From Gemmatimonadota bacterium (GTDB lineage Bacteria > Latescibacterota > UBA2968 > GCA-2709665), in the NCBI GenBank assembly GCA_028877215.1, contig JAPPFJ010000014.1, positions 1 through 64,000 of the forward strand: 64,000 nucleotides of DNA, given 5' to 3'. The position numbers and the translations under genes are program-made. Below, piece by piece: positions 27,038-34,801 of this stretch. Under the pieces are notes generated by a model, which was not told the origin of the DNA, ran no database searches, and worked only from the letters and a program-made list of their open reading frames with translations. The first letter of the stretch is position 1, and each line of letters opens with the position of its first letter.

Positions 27038-28318
27038 ATGACTGAATCTGCAGCCTACCCCGCCGGGTGCGCCCGGACCCATCTCATCGCAGAACTTGCG
27101 CCCGGCGACGAAGCAGTACTGGCCGGCCGGATCGCCGCGGGCATCGGAACGGACGGACCGCGACTGAAAGATGAATCCGGCGAAATCTCCCTGGCATTCG
27201 GCCAGACCCCTGAAAGACCGCGCAATGGAGACGTTGTCGAGTTGCGCGGCACCTGGCAGCCCCCGGATTTTCAAGTCCGAACCCACCGCGTGCTTGCGCC
27301 GGCGCTGCGCGCTCCGGAAGCCGGTCGCGCCCCCGGAATTCTGCGTACGCGCGCACGGATTCTCGCGTTTATACGGCGGTTTTTTGAGAACGCGGGCTTC
27401 CTTGAGGTCGAAACCCCGTTGCTCGTCCGGAGCCCCGGAATGGAACCCCATCTGGACGCCTTCGAAACCGTCTACTGCGATAACGGACACGTCAGGCGCT
27501 ACTACCTGCCTACGTCACCCGAATACGCGATGAAGCGTCTTCTGTCGTCCGGGTACGAACGCATCTTCCAGATCTGCAAATCCTTTCGGCAGGACGCACC
27601 CGGTCCGATGCACAGCCCCGAATTCACCCTCCTGGAATGGTACCGGGCGTATGCCGATTACACGACGATCATGGCGGACACGGAAAATCTTATTCACGGA
27701 CTGGTACGCGAAGTTACCGGCGATTCTTCGGTTGTGTACAGGGGTCGAACCATCGATTTCACGCCGCCGTGGCAACGTCTGACCGTGCGGGAAGCATTCG
27801 CCAGGTACGCCGGCGTGTACGCCGGTCCGGCCGCCGACCTCGATGCGTTTATTCGCGAAGCCAGGCAGCAGGGCCACCGTTCGGTTTCCCCGGACGATCC
27901 TTTCGAGGTCGCTTACTTCAAGGTGTTTCTGGATGCCGTGGAAAAGCAACTCGGCGCGGGGCGGCCCACCTTTCTCATGGATTATCCCGCGGAAATGGCT
28001 GCTCTTGCCAGGTTGAAACAGGACGCGCCCGGCATCGCGGAACGGTTCGAACTCTACGTTTCGGGCGTGGAACTCGCCAACGCCTTTACGGAACTGAACA
28101 ATCCCGCCGAACAGAGAACCCGGCTGGAAAACGAAGCCGCGCAGCGAAAACACGCCGGTCGTCCGGCTTACCCGATCGACGAAGAATTCCTGGGTGCGCT
28201 CGAAGCCGGAATGCCGCCCGCCGGCGGCATCGCGCTGGGCATAGATCGTCTCTTGATGGTGCTTACCGACTCAAGGCACATCCGCGACGTGGTCGCCATC
28301 CCGTTTGGCGAGTCGTAA
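27038..28318 (+). CDS. epmA: EF-P lysine ligase-like (EpmA/GenX) with N-terminal OB-like domain
   Basis: A 426-aa class II aminoacyl-tRNA-synthetase relative. The catalytic part (from ~residue 100) shows motif 1 around FFENAGFLEVETPLL, motif 2 FQICKSFRQDAPGPMHSPEF, and motif 3 GGIALGIDRLLMVLTD. It lacks the tRNA anticodon-binding domain, like EpmA, which attaches beta-lysine to elongation factor P. Family members are about 325 aa; here ~90 extra N-terminal residues (VLAGRIAAGIGTDGPRLKDE...GDVVELRGTW) resemble an OB fold. No efp or epmB gene is in the window. The ATG has only a weak SD. Confidence 0.8.
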   Translation: MTESAAYPAGCARTHLIAELAPGDEAVLAGRIAAGIGTDGPRLKDESGEISLAFGQTPERPRNGDVVELRGTWQPPDFQVRTHRVLAPALRAPEAGRAPGILRTRARILAFIRRFFENAGFLEVETPLLVRSPGMEPHLDAFETVYCDNGHVRRYYLPTSPEYAMKRLLSSGYERIFQICKSFRQDAPGPMHSPEFTLLEWYRAYADYTTIMADTENLIHGLVREVTGDSSVVYRGRTIDFTPPWQRLTVREAFARYAGVYAGPAADLDAFIREARQQGHRSVSPDDPFEVAYFKVFLDAVEKQLGAGRPTFLMDYPAEMAALARLKQDAPGIAERFELYVSGVELANAFTELNNPAEQRTRLENEAAQRKHAGRPAYPIDEEFLGALEAGMPPAGGIALGIDRLLMVLTDSRHIRDVVAIPFGES

Positions 28319-28345
28319 CGCCTGGTAACTACCCCTGTCAACCAA

Positions 28346-28533
28346 TTGGCCCCAATTCGAGAAAAACGACAACCGGGCGTCGTGATAGAATAATCCGAAA
28401 CGGGGCGTAACCGTCGGCCGGAACGACATTATTTCAGTTCACTTCCAGTGACCTGGTAATCCGTAGTTTAATCGCCTTTATCAACTCGCACGTATTCGAC
28501 TTAACATCCACTAAAACGTACGAATCAAGTTTA
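28346..28533 (+). repeat. 198-bp MITE-like element, degenerate copy 3
   Basis: Shares blocks with copies 1 and 2: CCGAAACGGGGCGT, ACTTCCAGTGACCTGG, TAATCGCCTTTATCAA and ACGAATCAAG. Both termini are decayed (left CCCCAATTCG, right AAGTTTA). It ends 13 bp before the SDR start. Confidence 0.65.
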
Positions 28534-28546
28534 GAAAGGATTCAAT

Positions 28547-29287
28547 ATGGGCCGTATGGACGGAAGGGTCGCGCTTGTCACCGGCGGCGGCACGGGAATC
28601 GGCAGAGCGACATCGCTGCTCCTCGCCTCCGAAGGGGCCGACGTGGCCGTCAACTATTCGCGTTCCAGGACCGAGGCCGAAGCCACGGCCGCGGATATTC
28701 GTGCGCTGGGCAGAAATTCGATCGCAGTCCGAACCGACGTGTCGGTTGAAAGCGCCGTCCGTGAAATGGTGGACCGCGTGGCTGAGGAACTGGGTCGACT
28801 TGATATCCTGGTCAACAACGCGGGTAGGACCGTCTTCGTGCCGCTTGCCGACCTCGAGGCCCTTACCGAAGAAGCCTGGGACCCGGTCTTCGACGTCAAC
28901 GTCAAGGGCGCCTTCTACTGCGCCAGGGCCGCGATACCGAAGATGCCCGAAACGGGGGGGCAGATCGTCAACGTGGCGTCGATCGCCGGCACCTGCGGGC
29001 AGGGGAGTTCCATTGCCTATTGCGCCTCCAAGGCGGCGCTGATTTCCCTCACCAGATCCCTGGCCATCAGCCAGGCGCCCCGCATTCGCGTGAACGCCGT
29101 GGCGCCGGGCATCGTCAATACACGGTGGGTGAAGGGTTGGGACGAATTCATTCGCGCAAATCGCGAAGCCACCCCTCTCCAGCGTGTCGCGGAACCTGAA
29201 GATATCGCCAACGCGATTCTGGGCCTGGTCATCAACGAACTGGTCACCGGGCAGGTCCTGGTTGTGGACGGCGGCAAGACGATTTAG
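28547..29287 (+). CDS. SDR family NAD(P)-dependent oxidoreductase
   Basis: A 246-aa classical short-chain dehydrogenase. Cofactor motif TGGGTGIG at residues 12-19, NNAG at ~90-93, catalytic Ser in VNVASIAG, and YCASK (Tyr and Lys) at about 157-161. Ends with the family's GQVLVVDGGKTI. AAAGGA precedes the ATG. The 3-hydroxyacyl-CoA dehydrogenase gene follows 280 bp later. Substrate is unknown; 3-oxoacyl reduction is one possibility. Confidence 0.88.
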   Translation: MGRMDGRVALVTGGGTGIGRATSLLLASEGADVAVNYSRSRTEAEATAADIRALGRNSIAVRTDVSVESAVREMVDRVAEELGRLDILVNNAGRTVFVPLADLEALTEEAWDPVFDVNVKGAFYCARAAIPKMPETGGQIVNVASIAGTCGQGSSIAYCASKAALISLTRSLAISQAPRIRVNAVAPGIVNTRWVKGWDEFIRANREATPLQRVAEPEDIANAILGLVINELVTGQVLVVDGGKTI

Positions 29288-29344
29288 CTCACCACTCACA
29301 TCGGTTCTGCAAACGGAAGAATCCCGTCTCGCCGCGTGGTCATT

Positions 29345-29500
29345 GAGCTTGTCGAGATGCCCGCGTCTCGATATCCGTAAGCTGACGATCAACATCCCTT
29401 CGCCGACCCTTCGACAGGCTCAGGGAGCGGCTCAAGGCTAACGTGCAGGTTCCTGAGCCTGCCGAAGGCGCCGTACTGAGCTTGTCGAGAAGGAATGCGG
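29345..29500. repeat. CTTCGACAGGCTCAG-type palindromic repeat
   Basis: Contains GAGCTTGTCGAGA twice, and CCTTCGACAGGCTCAGGGAGCGGCTC opposed to GGTTCCTGAGCCTGCCGAAGGCG. This is the widespread intergenic palindrome built on TTCGACAGGCTCAG / TGAGCTTGTCGAA, known from many unrelated bacterial genomes. It fills most of the 280-bp gap before the next gene. Confidence 0.75.
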
Positions 29501-29567
29501 GACAGGCGACTCGTCGGCCGAATTCAGGCAACCTGTTTCCGGGACAGAACACGATCGGATAACTGAA

Positions 29568-30524
29568 ATGGCGCTCCAGACAGTTGCCGTGATCGGCCTG
29601 GGCACGATGGGCCATGGGATCGCGCAGGCATTCGCGGCGGCGGGCCACCCTGTCCGCTGCTACGACGAATCCCAGGAGGCCCGTGATTCTCTTTCCGACC
29701 GTATTGAGTCGAATCTGCTGCAACGCATTCAGGCGGGGATGGATACGCCCGATTCCGCCCGGGAAACGCTGGGTCGAATCAAGGTTTTCAGAAGCGAACG
29801 TGAAGCCGTGGAGCCGGCCGGGTTCGTCACCGAAGCCGTTCGAGAGAATCTCGACGTCAAGCGGGAACTCTTCGCCGGATTGGAAAAAAACGTCTCGCGG
29901 GAGACGATACTGGCCAGCAACACGTCGTCATTCCCCATGACCGACATCGCCCGGGGCCTCTTACATCCCGGGCGGGCCGTGGTGACCCACTGGTTCAATC
30001 CTCCTCATATTGTACCCCTCGTGGAAGTCGTACCCGGCGAACGCACGACCGAGCGGACGGCACAGACCGCGGTGGACGTCCTGAAGAAAATCGGCAAGGT
30101 GCCGGTCCGCCTCAAGAAGGAACTCCCGGGTTTCCTGGTCAACAGAATTCAGGTTGCCATGCAGCGTGAGGTCTGGGACCTGCTCGACCGGGGCGTAGCC
30201 GAGCCCGAGGACATTGACCGGGCGATTCGAGCCAGCGTGGGGTTCCGCCTGGCCGCTACGGGGCCCCTTTCGGTTCGGGACTTCGGGGGTCTGGACGTAT
30301 CGGCGCTGGTCTACGGGATTCTGGTTCCTGAAATCCGTTCCGACACCGAACTCCCGGGCAGCATCCGGAAGCTGGTTGAGGACGGGCACTACGGCGTAAA
30401 AACCGGCCGCGGTTTCCACCAGTACACGCCTGAGTCCATCGATCGGGTACGAAACCGGCGGGACCGGCACTTCCTTGCGCTGCTCAAGCTGTTCTATGAA
30501 GATGAGGAAGCCGGTGAACCGTAG
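29568..30524 (+). CDS. 3-hydroxyacyl-CoA dehydrogenase family protein
   Basis: A 318-aa NAD-dependent dehydrogenase of the 3HCDH family. N-terminal Rossmann motif VIGLGTMGHGIAQAFAAAG (residues ~6-24). The catalytic His and Asn/Glu region is VTHWFNPPHIVPLVEVVPG. The C-terminal dimer domain begins PGFLVNRIQVAMQREVWD. Length is that of a single-function enzyme (L-3-hydroxybutyryl-CoA or L-gulonate 3-dehydrogenase type), not a FadB-like fusion. The start has little SD (GGATAACTGAA). Confidence 0.85.
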   Translation: MALQTVAVIGLGTMGHGIAQAFAAAGHPVRCYDESQEARDSLSDRIESNLLQRIQAGMDTPDSARETLGRIKVFRSEREAVEPAGFVTEAVRENLDVKRELFAGLEKNVSRETILASNTSSFPMTDIARGLLHPGRAVVTHWFNPPHIVPLVEVVPGERTTERTAQTAVDVLKKIGKVPVRLKKELPGFLVNRIQVAMQREVWDLLDRGVAEPEDIDRAIRASVGFRLAATGPLSVRDFGGLDVSALVYGILVPEIRSDTELPGSIRKLVEDGHYGVKTGRGFHQYTPESIDRVRNRRDRHFLALLKLFYEDEEAGEP

Positions 30525-30584
30525 AGTTCCGACCCGGGGAAAAATAACCGAAATTCGGCCGATCGGCTGCGTTCTACGAATGTC

Positions 30585-30880
30585 GGGTAGACGTAAGCCG
30601 GGAGAGGTTAGAGAACCACGCCCCAGCCCACCACCTGGTGAGACGTAAGCCGGGAGACGGGAGAGATTACCTGCCTTGTGACGATTCTTATCGTGCCAAA
30701 GGCAAGGAGGAATATCTCATCTGGCAAGGATTTCTTCTACCGTCTTACGTCTACCCTCTACCCGCGTTTTTTCTACCGTCTGCCCTCTCACCTCTACCCA
30801 CCTTTCTTCTGCCGTCTTACGTCTCCCGTCTACCCGGTTTTCTCACCTCTCCCGTTTACTTACCTCTCGCCGTCTCTCAA
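30585..30880 (+). repeat. Purine/pyrimidine inverted-repeat element, nested copies
   Basis: Two purine arms (GTAGACGTAAGCCGGGAGAG and, after ~50 bp, GTGAGACGTAAGCCGGGAGA) precede one core (GATTCTTATCGTGCCAAAGG) and several pyrimidine units (CTACCGTCTTACGTCTACC and variants). One element appears to have inserted into, or partly duplicated within, another. It fills the gap between the convergent hydroxyacyl-CoA dehydrogenase and modC genes. Confidence 0.7.
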
Positions 30881-30924
30881 AAAAGGGCAAGGGAATAGGG
30901 GACGTTATGGGGGTGGTGAAGATT

Positions 30925-32004
30925 CTAAAACACGTTCGGTCCGATCCGGATCGAGTGGGCCTTCACCAGACACATCACGGTGTCTCCCACCTCGAGGCCC
31001 AACTCTTCGACCGCTTCCAGGGTCACTTCCACGGCCAGCCGTTTTCCCACGTCCACGTAGACCAGTTGCTTTCCGTCCACGTCCTGCATGTCAAGAATCC
31101 GGCCACGCATCGCATTGCGAATGCTCAACCCTTCCGGCCGTCTCCTGCTCAGGATGATGTCGTTTGCCCGGATGCCGATGAAAATGCGGCTTCCCACCGG
31201 CCTGTCGCAGGGGGGCACCCGCAGATCCTGATCTTCAAAACGCACGCGGCAGCCGTCCCGGGTCCCGCCCTGTGCCACCACCTCCACCGGCAACACGTTC
31301 TCAAATCCGTGCGCCTCGGCCAACGGCAGCACCTCGGGATGATGGACAACGTGAAAGAAGTCACCGTGCGCGAGCACCCGCCCGGATTTCAGCACAATCA
31401 CCTGACCCGTCAACTCCAGGATCTCCGCCACCGAGTGGCTCACGTAGAGGATCGGTATGCCCAGATCCGTTCTGATATGCCGCAGGTACGGGATGATGCG
31501 ATCTTTCAGCTCCTGATCCAGCGAAGCCAGGGGTTCATCCATCAGGAGCAGGTCCGGCGACGTCAGAATCGCCCGCGCAAGCGCCACCCGCTGCCGCTCG
31601 CCGCCGGACAGGCGCGCCGGGCGTCGGTCCATCAGCCCCGTCAATCCCATCAAGTCCGCGATCGGCGCCACGTCGAACCGGCGCGACCGGGGAGACAGCA
31701 GATCGTACCCGTACCGCATGTTTTCCACTACGGACAGGTGGGGAAATAACAGGTCCTCCTGAAATACGTACCCCACCCGGCGCGCCTCGGGCGGCAGACT
31801 GACACCCGTTTCGGAGGAAAAAAGCACGCGGTCGCCCAGACGGATCTCCCCGGCGTCCGGCCGCAGCAGCCCCGCCACGAGGTTCAGCAGCGTGGTCTTC
31901 CCGGATCCGGAAGGACCGAAAATGGCCGTCACGGGGTAGGAACAATCCACCGCCACGTCGAGGTTGAAATCCGAAAGCGCCCGCTTCACGCGGATGGACA
32001 GCAC
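30925..32004 (-). CDS. modC: Molybdenum ABC transporter ATP-binding protein
   Basis: A 359-aa ABC ATPase. Walker A GPSGSGKTT (about residues 31-39), Q-loop FQEDLLFPHLSV, signature LSGGERQRVALARAIL, Walker B DLLLMDEPLASLD, and H-loop YVSHSVAE. A C-terminal TOBE/mop domain (SIRNAMRGRILDMQ... onward) is as in ModC and binds oxyanion. The start is GTG at 32004. It comes after a single base following the modB TGA (TGACGTG), so the two are tightly coupled. Specificity for molybdate or tungstate is from family similarity. Confidence 0.9.
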   Translation of the reverse strand: MLSIRVKRALSDFNLDVAVDCSYPVTAIFGPSGSGKTTLLNLVAGLLRPDAGEIRLGDRVLFSSETGVSLPPEARRVGYVFQEDLLFPHLSVVENMRYGYDLLSPRSRRFDVAPIADLMGLTGLMDRRPARLSGGERQRVALARAILTSPDLLLMDEPLASLDQELKDRIIPYLRHIRTDLGIPILYVSHSVAEILELTGQVIVLKSGRVLAHGDFFHVVHHPEVLPLAEAHGFENVLPVEVVAQGGTRDGCRVRFEDQDLRVPPCDRPVGSRIFIGIRANDIILSRRRPEGLSIRNAMRGRILDMQDVDGKQLVYVDVGKRLAVEVTLEAVEELGLEVGDTVMCLVKAHSIRIGPNVF

Positions 32005-32005
32005 G

Positions 32006-32683
32006 TCATTTTCTCCTCGCGCGCCGGGCCACCGCCTCGCTGGCCACCAGCGCCGCGAATGACAGGATCACGGACAGTATCGCCAGGCGGGCGACCGCGG
32101 CGTCACCGCCGGGCCGGTTGATGTACGTGAAGATCGCAAGGGGCAGTGTACGGGTTTCGCCGTCGATGTTCGACACAAATGTGATTGTCGCGCCGAACTC
32201 CCCCAGGCTTCTTGCGAACGCCAGCAGCGCGCCAACCAGCAACCCCGGCGCGGCCAGCCGCATCGTTACCGTATAAAAGACCCGGAACGGGCCGGCGCCG
32301 AGTGTACGGGCAGCCTGCTCCAGCCGGGGATCCACGTGCTCTATGGCCAGGCGCACGGCGCGCAGGGCCAGGGGAAATCCCACAACGGCCGACGCCAGCG
32401 CGGCCCCCTTCCACGAAAAGGCCACCTGGATGCCCAGGGCCTCCTCCAGAAAACCGCCCAGGATACCGCGGCGGCTGAACAGCAGCAGAAGCACGTACCC
32501 GGTCACGACGGGCGGCAGCACCAGGGGCAGGTGGCACAACCCGTCCAGCAGCACTTTGCCCCTGAATTCGCGCCGGGCGAGCACCCATCCCAGAACCACC
32601 GCCGCCGGCAGGCTCAACAGGACGCAAACCAGCCCTACGCGAAGCGACAGGGCCAGAACCGACCATTCTTCGGAGGTCAACAA
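32006..32683 (-). CDS. modB: Molybdate ABC transporter permease
   Basis: A 225-aa permease with about five TM helices. It follows ModB closely: LTSEEWSVLALSLRVG at the start, then LLDGLCHLPLVLPPVVTGYVLL. The EAA-loop region is EQAARTLGAGPFRVFYTVTM, and SLGEFGATITFVSNI precedes the last helices. The frame is open to a GTG at 32752, but the family N-terminus and GGAG about 9 bp upstream favour the TTG at 32683. No modA gene is found upstream or downstream within the window. Confidence 0.88.
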   Translation of the reverse strand: MLTSEEWSVLALSLRVGLVCVLLSLPAAVVLGWVLARREFRGKVLLDGLCHLPLVLPPVVTGYVLLLLFSRRGILGGFLEEALGIQVAFSWKGAALASAVVGFPLALRAVRLAIEHVDPRLEQAARTLGAGPFRVFYTVTMRLAAPGLLVGALLAFARSLGEFGATITFVSNIDGETRTLPLAIFTYINRPGGDAAVARLAILSVILSFAALVASEAVARRARRK

Positions 32684-33300
32684 GAGATCATGCTCCAGTT
32701 GGAACCGGCTCCCCTGGGAGAGTCGGTCGACTGTGTTGTCATTTCTATCCACGCCACGGCGTGCAGACGTGATTATATAACACGGATCGCGCCGCCGATC
32801 AAGCCGGATCTGTTCGAATAAGCGCCTGAAAAACTGCTTACACCTTCATGTTTGGGTACATAGAGAAACGCCCCTGCCGCGGACAGGAGCGTCGGCCGGA
32901 GAATGCTATCCTCCGGGGGGCTACATGCTTAGCATGATATAATCTATCAACCTGACCTTGAGCTGTCAAGCGCTAATACCAATTGCAACAGGCAATGAGA
33001 TGGGCAGACAGGAATGTCTGCCCCACCTTCATAGGCACTTCCTCAACGTCTCCGCCTCTCCTTCACGTTCCCCCTCGCCGTGTAGGGGCGTCCCTCGTGG
33101 GCGCCCGCCGTGCTGAAATTGCCAGTCTCCGCTGCATGATCATGCGAATACCGTGCCGCAAAATGTCAATTCGCGCTACAATACGGTGCGCCTTCACCGT
33201 ACAGATTGCATCTCCATCCTTTGTAGGGGCGTCCCTTGTGGGCGCCCTGCTTTTTGCGGCGTTCGACGGACTAATTTTCCGCGGTTGATCAAAAAACCAC
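32684..33300. other. Non-coding region rich in short palindromic repeats
   Basis: No gene is seen. Contents: an imperfect hairpin ACGCCCCTG...CAGGAGCGT near 32870-32895; a CATGCTTAGCATG palindrome near 32924; the perfect palindrome GGGCAGACAGGAATGTCTGCCC at 33002-33023; and two copies of TGTAGGGGCGTCCCT(C/T)GTGGGCGCCC at about 33081-33107 and 33222-33248. The last type is a common dispersed repeat in environmental genomes. The modBC promoter should be in the left part; no clear ModE site was found. Confidence 0.6.
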
Positions 33301-33329
33301 TTGCTTTTCTCGCTCCGATCTGTTAGTAT
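33301..33329 (+). promoter_or_regulatory. Probable sigma70-type promoter of the gntR-ABC operon
   Basis: TTGCTT at 33301-33306 and TAGTAT at 33324-33329 are separated by 17 bp, close to the -35/-10 consensus. The operator palindrome starts at the last base of the -10 box. The first gene begins 155 bp downstream. Confidence 0.6.
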
Positions 33330-33360
33330 ATTACTGTATCGGTTCACTGATACAGTAATA
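33329..33360. promoter_or_regulatory. Perfect 12-bp inverted repeat, probable GntR (YtrA-type) operator
   Basis: TATTACTGTATC (33329-33340) and GATACAGTAATA (33349-33360) are exact complements with an 8-bp spacer. The site touches the -10 box and covers the expected transcription start, so a bound repressor would block initiation. YtrA-subfamily GntR proteins often control their own ABC-transporter operon, and such a gene is the next one downstream. Confidence 0.7.
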
Positions 33361-33483
33361 CTGTTGGTAAATCAGGTCGCAATGTAGCACGAGGCCCGAA
33401 ATCCGGGGGCCGATTGTGCAAACGGCCGTCCGTGTCCGTTTCATTGCGTTCTGCAGAGGAAAAAAAGGACCAGGAGCGCCTTC

Positions 33484-33882
33484 ATGCTGCCCTTGCGCAT
33501 CGATTCAGCGAATGGGGTACCCATCTACCTGCAGATGATCGAACAGATCAGGTACCAGATGGCCCGGGGGGTACTGAAGCCGCACGAAGAACTGCCTTCG
33601 GTGCGGGAACTCGCCGGCCAGTACCTGATCAACCCCAATACCGTGGTGCGCGCCTATCTGGAGCTGGAGCGCGAGGGCTTCATCTACAAGAAGCGGGGGA
33701 TGGGCACGTACGTCGCGGAGCGGGACGTGACCATTTCCCGGGAGGAAAAGCTGGAGATTGTCAGAGAATTGCTCGACAGGGCGCTCGTACAGGGCGTGGA
33801 ACTGAAACTGACCCCGGAGGAGATGGAGCAGGTGATCCGGGAACGCCTCGCCCGGTTCCGGCAGCAGGAGGAAGACGATTGA
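33484..33882 (+). CDS. GntR family transcriptional regulator, YtrA subfamily
   Basis: A 132-aa DNA-binding protein. The winged helix-turn-helix spans residues ~10-78: PIYLQMIEQIRYQMARG, LPSVRELAGQYLINPNTV, and LEREGFIYKKRGMGTYV. The short C-terminal helical tail (EEKLEIVRELLDRALVQG) marks the YtrA subfamily, which lacks a ligand domain. The ABC ATPase gene starts 19 bp after its stop. It most likely represses this operon through the palindrome at 33329-33360. Confidence 0.9.
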   Translation: MLPLRIDSANGVPIYLQMIEQIRYQMARGVLKPHEELPSVRELAGQYLINPNTVVRAYLELEREGFIYKKRGMGTYVAERDVTISREEKLEIVRELLDRALVQGVELKLTPEEMEQVIRERLARFRQQEEDD

Positions 33883-33901
33883 CCGGGTGGAAGGAGTCGA
33901 C

Positions 33902-34801
33902 ATGAACGGTACAGCGATCGCAACAGAAGGCCTCACCCATCGCTTCGGCAAACTCACTGCCGTGGACGATCTGCATCTGGAGGTGCCCGCGGGTACCGTG
34001 TGTGGTTTCCTCGGTCGCAACGGCGCCGGCAAGACCACGACGATCCAGATCCTCATGAACCTGCTGCGGCCCACAGCCGGGACGGTCGAGGTCCTGGGGC
34101 TCAATCCCGCTGCGGACTCCATGGCCCTCAGGCGGCAGGTCGGATACGTGGCCGAGAATCGTGTGATGTACGGCTGGATGAAGGTGCGTGAAATCGTGTG
34201 GTTCACCGGGCAGTTCTACGAGACCTGGAATCAGGCCCGGGTGGACGGGCTTATCGGCCGCTTCGGTCTGGATCCGGACCAGAAGGTGAAGCATCTCTCC
34301 CGGGGGATGAACGCCCAACTGGCCCTCGCTCTGGCCCTGGGCCACGAGCCCCGGCTGCTGATCCTGGACGAGCCGGCCTCGGGGCTGGACGCGGTCGTGC
34401 GCCGCGATTTCCTGGAGAGCATTATCGGTCTCATCCAAGAGGAGGGCCGCACCGTTTTTCTTTCCTCGCATCTCGTCCACGAGGTGGAGCGCGTGGCCGA
34501 CCGCGTCGCCATCATCGACAACGGCCGCCTGGCGGCCGACGGGAGCGTGGACGAGGTCAAGGGGTCGGTCAAGCGCGTGGTGGCGCGCATGCCCGACGGC
34601 GAGGATGATCTGTCGGACATCGAGGGCCTGCGCCAGGTGCAGGGAGAGGGGCCGCGGCGGCTGCTGACGGTGGTCGGATACGGCGAGGCGCAGGCCGCGC
34701 GCATCAAGGCGCAGGGCGGGCAAATCGAGGATGTCTTGGACGTGGGCCTGGAGGAGGCGTTCGTCGCCCACGTCCGGCCTGACACAGGAGGACAGCTATG
34801 A
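33902..34801 (+). CDS. ABC transporter ATP-binding protein
   Basis: A 299-aa ABC ATPase of the YtrB/CcmA-like export type. Walker A GRNGAGKTTT (about residues 38-47), signature LSRGMNAQLALALALG (LSRGM in place of LSGGQ), Walker B PRLLILDEPASGLD, and H-loop VFLSSHLVHEVE. A C-terminal ~75-residue extension follows. GGAAGGAG before the ATG at 33902 decides the start over one at 33887. The stop overlaps the permease start by 4 bp (ATGA), so the two are coupled. Confidence 0.9.
   Translation: MNGTAIATEGLTHRFGKLTAVDDLHLEVPAGTVCGFLGRNGAGKTTTIQILMNLLRPTAGTVEVLGLNPAADSMALRRQVGYVAENRVMYGWMKVREIVWFTGQFYETWNQARVDGLIGRFGLDPDQKVKHLSRGMNAQLALALALGHEPRLLILDEPASGLDAVVRRDFLESIIGLIQEEGRTVFLSSHLVHEVERVADRVAIIDNGRLAADGSVDEVKGSVKRVVARMPDGEDDLSDIEGLRQVQGEGPRRLLTVVGYGEAQAARIKAQGGQIEDVLDVGLEEAFVAHVRPDTGGQL

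Noticed and set aside
32768..32785. TTATATAAC-like sequence upstream of modB, resembling a ModE half-site
   Set aside because: Only one half matches; no inverted partner at the right spacing was found.
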